Source of the DNA: JBCDIQ01 sp039024295
GTDB lineage: Bacteria > Bacteroidota > Bacteroidia > J057
Reading direction: 5' to 3'
DNA: 5,350 bases
Assembly: GCA_039024295.1 (NCBI GenBank)
Contig: JBCDIQ010000385.1
Coordinates: 1-5,350, forward strand
Part shown: positions 1-5,350 of the stretch, in pieces
How positions within the stretch are numbered: position 1 is the stretch's first letter
Layout: each line of letters starts with the position of its first letter
Translations under genes and position numbers: made by a program
Notes under the pieces: generated by a model
What the model saw: the letters and a program-made list of their open reading frames with translations, nothing else
Told to the model about the DNA's origin: nothing
Databases searched by the model: none

Positions 1-2
1 TA

Positions 3-203
3 GGTCCAACAAAGTCGGGGGATTTAGTAGATACTATGCACTTAATACAAGAAGTTGATCCTGTCACAAACCAGCTTAAAGGAAGAATGGGATTGTTTGG
101 GCCAGTTCCAATAAGGCGACCTAGACCTCCGCTAGGCAGTGAATTTGCGGATTTAAGCTATGAAGAAAGACTACGAAATTATGGAATAGCGATAGCCTAC
201 TAG
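3..203 (+). CDS. Partial ORF, upstream part of an interrupted secreted protein
   Basis: An open frame enters from the left edge and runs 66 codons to a TAG at 201-203. It reads like ordinary protein (for example GRMGLFGPVPIRRPRP, then FADLSYEERLRNYGIAIAY), but I do not recognise a family. The frame continues without shift after the TAG into sequence that also reads as protein and ends in a T9SS sorting domain at 1229. No ATG or GTG lies in that frame between the TAG and 432. The downstream part also lacks the Sec signal peptide that a T9SS cargo needs. I therefore infer that this segment and the next entry were one gene, broken by a nonsense change or a base-call error. The alternative, that this is the true end of a separate protein, is less likely but cannot be excluded because the N-terminus is outside the window. 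Confidence 0.6.
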   Translation, partial: GPTKSGDLVDTMHLIQEVDPVTNQLKGRMGLFGPVPIRRPRPPLGSEFADLSYEERLRNYGIAIAY

Positions 204-302
204 CCACGTGACAACCAAGGAAATAAGATTCCTTATATTAATGACATTACCTACTCTTCAGGTTTTTTTCCAGCTTCATGCTACGATAAAAACAGTATAT
301 TT

Positions 303-1229
303 TTGGCAATACCAAATCAGGTCAGGTACTATGATAGGGTAAATTATACACCTGAAATAACTCTAAAAGTGAGAGCAATACTCGGAAGAACTGACTCAGA
401 CGCGGATGCAAATACGGAGGATGTAATTTTTATGGCTACTTACAAGGTTGACATTACAAGCATTCCCAGTGAAGGCCAGTATACCATTACGCGTAATAAT
501 TTTCATAATTATAATGCAAATGGAAATATGTCATGTAACACGGAATATTTCATGATGAGAGATTATGTGGTAGAAAGTTTAACTTCTTCAAGCGGGGCTG
601 AGTTTTTTCCACTTGGATATAATGGACTTCCGTATGATTTGGTTTTGAAAAATCAGCGAATAGTAATAGATCAATATGCAATTCGATCAATTACAGCAGA
701 GAATGTAACCTTCGGGCCGCCTGCCTCAAACTGGCAAGCTACTCAATTAATAGCGGGAAGTGAGATTACACTTGACCCAGAATCTAAGGGTATTAATAAT
801 GTTGCTATTAAGATTGGACCAAATCCTAGATTTGGTAGCTGTGCGACCTCTCCTCCTCCAAATGCCGCCACGTCAAGCGAGGTCAGATCTATATGTGAGG
901 ATATTAATAGATATGATCCAAGAATAGCTCAAAAGAAAGGGCGTTTCGTTGAATCCGATATAATATCTTCTTCTTCCCTCACCGCCTTCCCCAACCCCAC
1001 CACAGGTCAACTCACCCTGCGGTTTGAGCTAGAAGAATCTGCTCCAGTCAATATTACCATTTTTGACTTGATGGGTGCCCCCGTACTTCCCGTCCATAAT
1101 CAAACGGATATGCAAGCAGGTTCACATGAAGTGTCGGTAGACATGAGTCGCTTGGCAGCGGGTATGTACCATGTGGTCATGGAAGCCAGCGGCAAAAAGC
1201 AAACAGTAAAAGTTGTGAAATCAAAATAG
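303..1229 (+). CDS. T9SS type A sorting domain-containing protein, C-terminal part, probably a broken gene
   Basis: Coordinates start at the first possible initiation codon (TTG, 303), but the open frame reaches back to 204, directly after an in-frame TAG, and the 33 codons in between look coding. An ATG start at 432 is also possible. The body (residues 1-220 from 303) is rich in beta-forming and Asn/Thr residues and has no domain I can name. Residues about 149-172 (IAGSEITLDPESKG...) resemble the strand-rich segment often found just before Bacteroidota sorting domains. A serine run (SSSSL) leads into residues about 224-308, a typical T9SS type A sorting domain: FPNPTTGQLTL, then VNITIFDLMGAPV, then LAAGMYHVVM and a basic end (KKQTVKVVKSK). 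This domain directs export across the outer membrane and is cleaved there. No signal peptide is present, so as it stands the product could not be exported. The body is about 39% GC and the sorting domain about 50% by hand count. An intrinsic terminator follows. Confidence 0.8.
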   Translation: MAIPNQVRYYDRVNYTPEITLKVRAILGRTDSDADANTEDVIFMATYKVDITSIPSEGQYTITRNNFHNYNANGNMSCNTEYFMMRDYVVESLTSSSGAEFFPLGYNGLPYDLVLKNQRIVIDQYAIRSITAENVTFGPPASNWQATQLIAGSEITLDPESKGINNVAIKIGPNPRFGSCATSPPPNAATSSEVRSICEDINRYDPRIAQKKGRFVESDIISSSSLTAFPNPTTGQLTLRFELEESAPVNITIFDLMGAPVLPVHNQTDMQAGSHEVSVDMSRLAAGMYHVVMEASGKKQTVKVVKSK

Positions 1230-1247
1230 GGAACTAAAAACGACTTT

Positions 1248-1286
1248 GAGGGCTTATCCATTTTTGGGTAAGCTCTTTTGTTTTTA
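1248..1286 (+). terminator. Rho-independent terminator after the T9SS cargo gene
   Basis: AGGGCTTATCC (1249-1259) pairs with GGGTAAGCTCT (1266-1276) across a six-base loop (ATTTTT). This gives an 11-base-pair stem with two G-U pairs, and a T-rich tail TTTTGTTTTT (1276-1285) follows. It lies 20 bases after the stop codon at 1229, so it separates this gene from typA and implies typA has its own promoter. Confidence 0.85.
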
Positions 1287-1383
1287 GATACTTATTTTCT
1301 CTGGCCGACTCTGTACTAGGGATTTAAGCCCTCTACCCCAACATCCTCTCAAATTAAATAGTGATGAAACCCCACAGCTTTCG

Positions 1384-1419
1384 TACTTTTGCAGTCGAAT
1401 TGGGCTTCAGCTATGTTTG
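1384..1419 (+). promoter_or_regulatory. Bacteroidota-type promoter for typA, possibly two overlapping
   Basis: TTTG (1388-1391), a 20-base spacer and TATGTTTG (1412-1419) match the known Bacteroidota consensus (-33 TTTG, spacer of about 19-21, -7 TAnnTTTG) at every defined position. Transcription would begin roughly at 1424-1428, giving a leader of about 85-90 bases before the typA ATG. TACTTTTG (1384-1391) is itself an exact TAnnTTTG match and could be a second -7 element starting RNA about 28 bases earlier, but I see no -33 partner for it. The position between a terminator and typA supports the call. Confidence 0.65.
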
Positions 1420-1450
1420 GATGTAAAAGTATAAATGTCTGGACATAAAA

Positions 1451-1481
1451 CTCCTCGCAGGTTTTCGAAACCAGCGAGGAG
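1451..1481 (+). promoter_or_regulatory. Strong hairpin in the typA 5' leader
   Basis: CTCCTCGC (1451-1458) pairs with GCGAGGAG (1474-1481). After one A-A mismatch, GGTTT (1460-1464) pairs with AAACC (1468-1472) around a TCG loop, so 13 base pairs form within 31 bases. The 3' arm contains GAGGAG, a Shine-Dalgarno-like run six bases before a TTG codon at 1488 that is in frame with typA. When folded, the hairpin would hide that run. The bases after it (TAAATTTTG) are too weakly T-rich for a standard terminator. A role in transcript stability, attenuation or start selection is inference. The structure itself is directly visible. Confidence 0.7.
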
Positions 1482-1511
1482 TAAATTTTGCCCCTGAATT
1501 CAAAAACAATT

Positions 1512-3323
1512 ATGCAGTCTATCCGAAATATCGCCATCATAGCCCACGTCGATCACGGAAAAACCACCCTTGTGGACAAAATCCTGTACCAGAGCCAACT
1601 GTTCAAAGAGCACGAGGAAAAAAAGGAGCTGATCCTGGATAACAATGACCTGGAACGGGAGCGGGGAATTACCATTCTCTCGAAAAACGTCTCAATACGG
1701 TTCAAAGACACCAAGATCAACATCATCGACACCCCAGGTCACGCCGACTTTGGGGGGGAAGTGGAGCGCGTGCTGAACATGGCTGATGGGGTGCTGCTCC
1801 TGGTGGATGCCTTTGAAGGACCGATGCCGCAGACGCGCTATGTGCTGGGCAAAGCCCTTGAATTGGGCCTGCGCCCCATCGTGGTGGTCAACAAGGTAGA
1901 CAAACCCAATTGTCGCCCGGATGAGGTCCACGAGGCGGTTTTTGACCTGATGTTTGCCCTGGATGCCACTGAAGAGCAGCTGGACTTTCCAGTGGTATAC
2001 GGATCAGCCAAACATGGTTGGATGGGGCCTGATTGGAACCAGCCCACTGAAGATATCACCCCTCTGCTGGAAATGATCCTGGAATACGTGCCCTCTCCTC
2101 CTCAGGTGGAAGGGGCCTCTCAAATGCAGGTAACAACCCTGGATTTTTCTTCCTACGTAGGTCGTATTGCCATTGGTCGTGTCAACCGCGGCAAGCTTGC
2201 GATAAACCAGCCGGTGGCTTTGGTGAAGCGTGATGGTGCCATTCAAAAGGCGCGCATCAAGGAGCTGTTCACCTTTGAGGGACTTGGTCGGGCCAAAGCC
2301 GAAGAAGTAGAATGTGGCGACATTTGTGCCATTACCGGACTGGAAGGATTCGAGATTGGAGATACCATCACAGACGTGGAAACACCCGAAGGATTGCCGC
2401 CTATTCCCATTGATGAGCCTACCATGAGCATGTTGTTCACCTCGAACAATTCGCCCTTTTTCGGAAAGGAAGGGGAATATGTGAGTTCTCGTCACCTACG
2501 TGATCGCTTATTCAAGGAAACGGAGCGGAACCTGGCCCTGCGCATTTTTGAAACCAACTCTGCGGACTCATTTTTGGTGTATGGAAGGGGAATTCTGCAC
2601 CTCTCCGTTTTGATTGAGACGATGCGTCGGGAAGGCTATGAGTTGCAAGTGGGCCAGCCTAAGGTAGTTATCAAAGAAATTGATGGAAAAAAACACGAGC
2701 CGGTAGAACTGCTCACCATTGATACGCCCGAGACTTCTGCCGGGCGAATCATTGAATTGGTTTCCCAGCGAAAAGGAGAACTCAAGGTAATGGAACCCAA
2801 AGGCGATGTCCAGCACCTGGAATTCGAAATTCCCTCTCGGGGATTGATGGGCCTCCGAACTTCTGTGCTCAACCAAAGTGCGGGCGAGGCCGTGATGTCT
2901 CACCGATTCAAGGCATACGAACCCTGGAAGGGGGAACTTCCCACCCGAATCAATGGAAGCTTGGTGGCTCATGAGACAGGCACTTCCATTCCCTATGCCA
3001 TTGACAAACTTCAGGATCGGGGCATCTTTTTCGTTGATCCGGGAGAAAATGTGTACAAAGGCCAGGTGGTGGGTGAGCACAGCCGGGACAATGACCTGGT
3101 GGTGAATGTGATTCGGACCAAGAAGCTGACCAACATGCGTGCAGCAGGTTCTGACGATAAAATGCGCATTGCACCTGCACAAAAATTCTCCTTGGAAGAA
3201 GCACTTGAGTACATCCAGGAGGATGAGTACGTGGAAATCACGCCCCAGAACATTCGTCTGAGGAAAATCCTGTTAGAAGAGCACGACCGGAAGCGGGCGA
3301 AAAACAAAGCTGCACAGGTGTAG
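1512..3323 (+). CDS. typA: Translational GTPase TypA/BipA, complete
   Basis: This is a 603-residue protein, close to the 607 of E. coli BipA. It is a ribosome-associated GTPase of the EF-G/LepA class, known in other bacteria for roles in 50S subunit assembly and growth under cold or other stress. The GTPase motifs are all visible: G1 AHVDHGKT (11-18), G2 RGITI (51-55), G3 DTPGH (73-77), G4 NKVD (127-130) and G5 SAK (165-167). EF-Tu-like domain II (about 205-290), EF-G-like domains III and V (about 300-475), and the TypA-specific C-terminal domain follow. The latter includes KKLTNMRAAGSDDK and the late VEITPQNIRLRK element. ATG at 1512 gives MQSIRNIAIIAHVDHGK, which matches the family N-terminus and has an A-rich upstream context (AAAAACAATT). 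An in-frame TTG at 1488 would add eight residues and is less likely. The gene stands alone between a terminator and a signal-less gap. No key residue is missing. Confidence 0.97.
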   Translation: MQSIRNIAIIAHVDHGKTTLVDKILYQSQLFKEHEEKKELILDNNDLERERGITILSKNVSIRFKDTKINIIDTPGHADFGGEVERVLNMADGVLLLVDAFEGPMPQTRYVLGKALELGLRPIVVVNKVDKPNCRPDEVHEAVFDLMFALDATEEQLDFPVVYGSAKHGWMGPDWNQPTEDITPLLEMILEYVPSPPQVEGASQMQVTTLDFSSYVGRIAIGRVNRGKLAINQPVALVKRDGAIQKARIKELFTFEGLGRAKAEEVECGDICAITGLEGFEIGDTITDVETPEGLPPIPIDEPTMSMLFTSNNSPFFGKEGEYVSSRHLRDRLFKETERNLALRIFETNSADSFLVYGRGILHLSVLIETMRREGYELQVGQPKVVIKEIDGKKHEPVELLTIDTPETSAGRIIELVSQRKGELKVMEPKGDVQHLEFEIPSRGLMGLRTSVLNQSAGEAVMSHRFKAYEPWKGELPTRINGSLVAHETGTSIPYAIDKLQDRGIFFVDPGENVYKGQVVGEHSRDNDLVVNVIRTKKLTNMRAAGSDDKMRIAPAQKFSLEEALEYIQEDEYVEITPQNIRLRKILLEEHDRKRAKNKAAQV

Positions 3324-3444
3324 CTTGTGGTTGAGGGAATTTTATAAGAAAAAGAATAGTGTTAATTTAAGTGTAGGCTTAAGAGGGATACGTGGTGATT
3401 CGACCTTAATTCCAGCATTATTCATCCATCAATTCCCTTTCCTC
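3324..3444 (+). other. Intergenic gap between typA and the secreted protein gene; no clear signal
   Basis: This 121-base gap holds no convincing terminator and no good match to TTTG-N19-21-TAnnTTTG. The only dyad I see is TTAAG (3367-3371) and CTTAA (3378-3382), five base pairs around six bases, too weak to name. The frame of the downstream gene stays open back to a TTG at 3325, but that stretch is charged and precedes a perfect signal peptide, so I read it as non-coding. Co-transcription from typA is possible. Confidence 0.5.
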
Positions 3445-4584
3445 ATGAAAAAAGTAATGATGCTTATCTGCATCGGCATTTCTGCCATTGCAGTTGCACA
3501 GACGCCAGGAAACTTTGTCCATAACCCTGCAAATGCTGGGGTAAACAACATCTTTTTTGGGCAGAGGAAATTCTTGTTCATCTACAACCAAAACGAGCTT
3601 ATTGGTTCTGGGGTACAGCAAGGGTATACCATCGGGTCGATTTGGTTTCGGCACAATGTGGTACGAACATCCGTGTTGACCAATTTGAAGGTTACCCTCG
3701 GGCACACAACACGAGGGAAAAATAATCCTCAGACAACTTTTGCCAATAATTTCAATGTGGGTACCCCTTCTGTGGTGCTCAATCAAGCTAGCTATACCTA
3801 TACGTCAAATGCTGGTCAATGGAACGTTCCGAACAACAACTGGACGGAGATCCCCCTTACCACGCCTTTTATCTACAATGGCACGGATAACCTGGCGATC
3901 ATGTTTGAATTTACCAACAGCAGTTCAAGTGCTGTCACCTTTTATGCTTCTAATGGTGGTAACCCCCTCACAGTTTTCGCTAATTCAGCCACTGCCACCA
4001 CCTCTACCGGGAGTACGGCTCGGCCCATGCTGGGAATGTCAATTTCTTCCGTGTTGAATGCTGCGGATTGGACCATCCAGGCAGAGCAATCAGAAGGCCA
4101 ACCTTACGTGTTGTGGGAATATCCCTACGAGGAAGAGCAAGATGCCTTTGAGATAGAACGGGCTTTTTCGGGCAATAGGTTTGAGCTCATAAATAGCGTG
4201 CAGCCCCAGGAATCTGCCACATACGCTTTTTCGGATCAGGTGCAAAAAAGCGGAACCTACCTATACCGAGTCAGGCTACAGCATTCAGATGGGAGCAGGA
4301 GCTATTCTCCTGTTGTTGAGGTAAATATAGAGGGGGAAGATGAAATTGCGGTGTTCCCAACAATCATTCAGCCGGGAAATACCCTAACGGTTACAGGCCC
4401 TTTTGTTGCAGGAGCTCAGGTAGCATTATTGGATATGCAGAGAAAAGTATGTGCCAATTGGACGCAAACCTCCCAGTCTGAACAATGGAAAAGAACCCTT
4501 CCCTCCGTGCCCGCTGGCGTGTACACGGTACGGCTTACGTCAGATGGCAGTTCCTACTATACCAAAGTAATGGTTCAGCCTTGA
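3445..4584 (+). CDS. Secreted protein with signal peptide, Fn3-like module and T9SS type A sorting domain
   Basis: The product has 379 residues. ATG at 3445 is chosen because it opens a classic Sec signal peptide, MKKVMMLICIGISAIAVAQ, with likely cleavage after AVA (residue 18). A TTG at 3325 would bury it behind 40 extra residues. Residues about 20-210 form an Asn/Thr/Ser-rich, beta-strand-rich body (IGSIWFRHNVV, LKVTLGHTT, NLAIMFEFTNSSSS) of unknown function. Residues about 215-297 match the Fn3-like module common before Bacteroidota sorting domains (VLWEYPYEEEQDAFEIER, then GTYLYRVRLQHSDGSRSYS). Residues about 298-379 are a sorting domain: IAVFPTIIQPGNTLTV, QVALLDMQRKVC, VPAGVYTVRLTSDG and a final YYTKVMV strand. 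FPTI replaces the usual FPNP, a variation within the range I expect for the family. The protein is probably exported by Sec then T9SS and either released or anchored on the cell surface. Its ligand or substrate cannot be told from sequence. It converges with an RDD gene, with nine bases between stops. Confidence 0.88.
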   Translation: MKKVMMLICIGISAIAVAQTPGNFVHNPANAGVNNIFFGQRKFLFIYNQNELIGSGVQQGYTIGSIWFRHNVVRTSVLTNLKVTLGHTTRGKNNPQTTFANNFNVGTPSVVLNQASYTYTSNAGQWNVPNNNWTEIPLTTPFIYNGTDNLAIMFEFTNSSSSAVTFYASNGGNPLTVFANSATATTSTGSTARPMLGMSISSVLNAADWTIQAEQSEGQPYVLWEYPYEEEQDAFEIERAFSGNRFELINSVQPQESATYAFSDQVQKSGTYLYRVRLQHSDGSRSYSPVVEVNIEGEDEIAVFPTIIQPGNTLTVTGPFVAGAQVALLDMQRKVCANWTQTSQSEQWKRTLPSVPAGVYTVRLTSDGSSYYTKVMVQP

Positions 4585-4593
4585 GGTAGATGC

Positions 4594-5064
4594 CTAATCG
4601 ATTATCCGTACCACAATTGTTCCGCTAAATCTGTCATGTAGCCCAATGGGGGCATCTTGGCCCAGGTACCATAACGGATCTACTGGAATGAACCGAAAAA
4701 AGCTTCGGGCAATGATTTGTCCGGAGCTTGCCTTGCCACCCGTTTTATTGATCACCTTGGTATGAAACAAGAATTTCCCCAGGGTGCGTCCTGTTCCCAT
4801 CTCCATCAGAATCCAGTAAATCAGTCCGTAAAATAAGCCGGTGACCACCAGTCCAATGCTGTCTTCCTGGTCAATATTTTCTCTCACCTCAGGATAATTC
4901 CAAAGAAAAACAGCTACGGTAAGGACAAAGGAAACCACCAGGAAGGTAACATCCACCGCAAACGTCCCCAGTCGTTGTTTCCAGGTGGCCAGCACCAATG
5001 GCCTGGTCAGAAACTCTTCTCTTTGAAGGTGGTCTGAAGCATTATTTTTCTGGAAATGACTCAT
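4594..5064 (-). CDS. RDD-family membrane protein
   Basis: A 156-residue protein of the RDD family, small inner-membrane proteins of mostly unknown function (some have been linked to ion transport). From the ATG at 5064: a polar N-terminus, R31 and D38 in WKQRLGTFAVDVTF at the start of the first membrane segment (about 32-55), a second membrane segment (about 69-88), then the family's conserved tail GTGRTLGKFL (90-99), RSFFRFIPVDPL (120-131) and GLHDRFSGTIVV (141-152), which carries the second Asp (D144). Compared with its upstream neighbour, the usual TPGK is TLGK and GWHD is GLHD. The frame also allows an ATG at 5100 (168 residues), but the added codons (SQPRFLRLGQ) are almost entirely encoded by a perfect inverted repeat, so I prefer 5064. 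Gap to the upstream paralogue is 61 bases (25 if 5100 is used), so co-transcription is likely. Confidence 0.85.
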   Translation of the reverse strand: MSHFQKNNASDHLQREEFLTRPLVLATWKQRLGTFAVDVTFLVVSFVLTVAVFLWNYPEVRENIDQEDSIGLVVTGLFYGLIYWILMEMGTGRTLGKFLFHTKVINKTGGKASSGQIIARSFFRFIPVDPLWYLGQDAPIGLHDRFSGTIVVRIID

Positions 5065-5067
5065 TTG

Positions 5068-5094
5068 TCCCAACCTAAGGAATCGAGGTTGGGA
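5068..5094 (-). promoter_or_regulatory. Perfect 9-bp inverted repeat just before an RDD gene start
   Basis: TCCCAACCT (5068-5076) and AGGTTGGGA (5086-5094) are perfect complements around a nine-base loop. On the minus strand the stem ends three bases before the ATG at 5064. No T-run follows on the minus strand, so it is not an ordinary terminator of the upstream RDD gene. It may control translation of the RDD gene or serve as a protein-binding operator; both are inference. The minus strand also shows TTG (5100-5098), 20 bases, then TAGGTTGG (5077-5070), a one-mismatch relative of the Bacteroidota promoter that would give an almost leaderless transcript. Confidence 0.5.
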
Positions 5095-5125
5095 ATGCAA
5101 TTGGGCAACCGGAATAACCCATTAC

Positions 5126-5350
5126 CTAATCCAGATGAACTAAGGAGTCATCCTTGACCACACGTGTTTTGGAAAGCGAATCATGCCATCCAACGGGATT
5201 GCTGGCTAAAAAAGAGAAGGCATCAAAAGGAATGAACCGGGCAAAAGTTCTCCCAATCAATTGTCCTGGAGTCGGTTTACCACCATCTTTATTTACTACT
5301 TGGGTTTTGGTCACAAATTTTCCAGGGGTTTTGCCAAAAGCAGCTTCAAA
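5126..5350 (-). CDS. RDD-family membrane protein, C-terminal part, cut by window edge
   Basis: The frame is open from the right edge to a TAG at 5126-5128, giving the last 74 residues. It holds the conserved RDD C-terminal half: FGKTPGKFVTKTQVV, KDGGKPTPGQLIGRTFARFIP and GWHDSLSKTRVV. An internal GTG at 5314 falls within the conserved TPGKFV block, so it is not the start. The order of motifs, INKTGGK/VNKDGGK, the GQ(L/I)I(G/A)R element and the FIP(F/V)D(A/P) turn match the adjacent RDD gene closely, so the two are tandem paralogues. The membrane segments and the first conserved Arg/Asp pair lie outside the window. A short tail (KDDSLVHLD) follows the conserved end. Function unknown. Confidence 0.85.
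   Translation of the reverse strand, partial: FEAAFGKTPGKFVTKTQVVNKDGGKPTPGQLIGRTFARFIPFDAFSFLASNPVGWHDSLSKTRVVKDDSLVHLD

Noticed and set aside
1312..1334. Small dyad around TAGGGATTTAAGCCCTCTA
   Set aside because: Only four continuous base pairs (AGGG/CCCT) before a mismatch, with no T-run or neighbour relation that gives it meaning.
1488..1511. Extended TypA start at TTG 1488, preceded by GAGGAG
   Set aside because: The family N-terminus fits the ATG at 1512, and Bacteroidota rarely depend on Shine-Dalgarno pairing. Kept only as a possible alternative in the findings.
1349..1540. Minus-strand open frame of 63 codons across the typA leader
   Set aside because: It overlaps the typA start, promoter and hairpin and shows no family resemblance.
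2004..2495. Minus-strand open frame of 163 codons opposite typA
   Set aside because: It lies entirely inside typA, whose protein matches the TypA family end to end. The translated minus product is low in recognisable pattern and reflects codon bias of the true gene.
2568..3182. Minus-strand open frame of 204 codons opposite the 3' half of typA
   Set aside because: Same reasoning: a shadow of a well-supported gene, with Cys/His-rich unlikely protein sequence and no start context or promoter.
3367..3382. TTAAG/CTTAA dyad after typA, considered as a terminator
   Set aside because: Five AT-rich base pairs and no T-run; expected by chance in such a region.
3325..3444. N-terminal extension of the secreted protein to TTG 3325
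   Set aside because: It would place 40 charged residues before a complete Sec signal peptide.
3740..4057. Second plus-strand frame of 105 codons inside the secreted protein gene
   Set aside because: It overlaps the body of a gene with signal peptide and sorting domain in another frame. Its product is proline-rich and has no independent support.

Overview
The window looks like a piece of a Bacteroidota chromosome. The sequence-level reasons are two proteins ending in the C-terminal sorting domain used by the type IX secretion system (T9SS, found only in this group), a match to the Bacteroidota promoter consensus (TTTG, 20 bases, TAnnTTTG) upstream of typA, and AT-rich rather than Shine-Dalgarno-like bases just before the probable ATG starts. 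The roughly 50% GC of most of the window would suit a Saprospiria/Chitinophagia/Cytophagia-type organism better than a typical low-GC Flavobacterium, but that placement is inference.

Layout. (1) Positions 1-1229 (+): the C-terminal part of a secreted T9SS cargo protein. It is split by a single in-frame TAG at 201-203, and reading continues in the same frame on both sides. The AT-rich body changes abruptly to GC-richer sequence at about 961, where the sorting domain begins. A clear intrinsic terminator follows at 1248-1286. (2) Positions 1287-1511: an intergenic leader region with a promoter and a strong 31-base hairpin, then typA/bipA (1512-3323, +), a complete ribosome-associated translational GTPase. 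(3) Positions 3324-3444: a gap with no convincing signal, then a complete secreted protein (3445-4584, +) with signal peptide, beta-rich body, Fn3-like module and T9SS sorting domain. (4) Positions 4594-5350 (-): two adjacent RDD-family membrane protein paralogues, the second cut by the window edge, converging on the secreted protein gene with only 9 bases between stop codons.

The genes do not form one recognisable pathway. typA is a housekeeping/stress gene, apparently with its own promoter. The secreted proteins depend on Sec and T9SS machinery encoded elsewhere. The RDD pair is a small tandem family of unknown function. I found no CRISPR array, tRNA, rRNA, insertion sequence or recognisable new multi-gene system. 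The points most worth a second look are the in-frame stop, the composition break at the sorting domain, and the two hairpins placed directly before gene starts.
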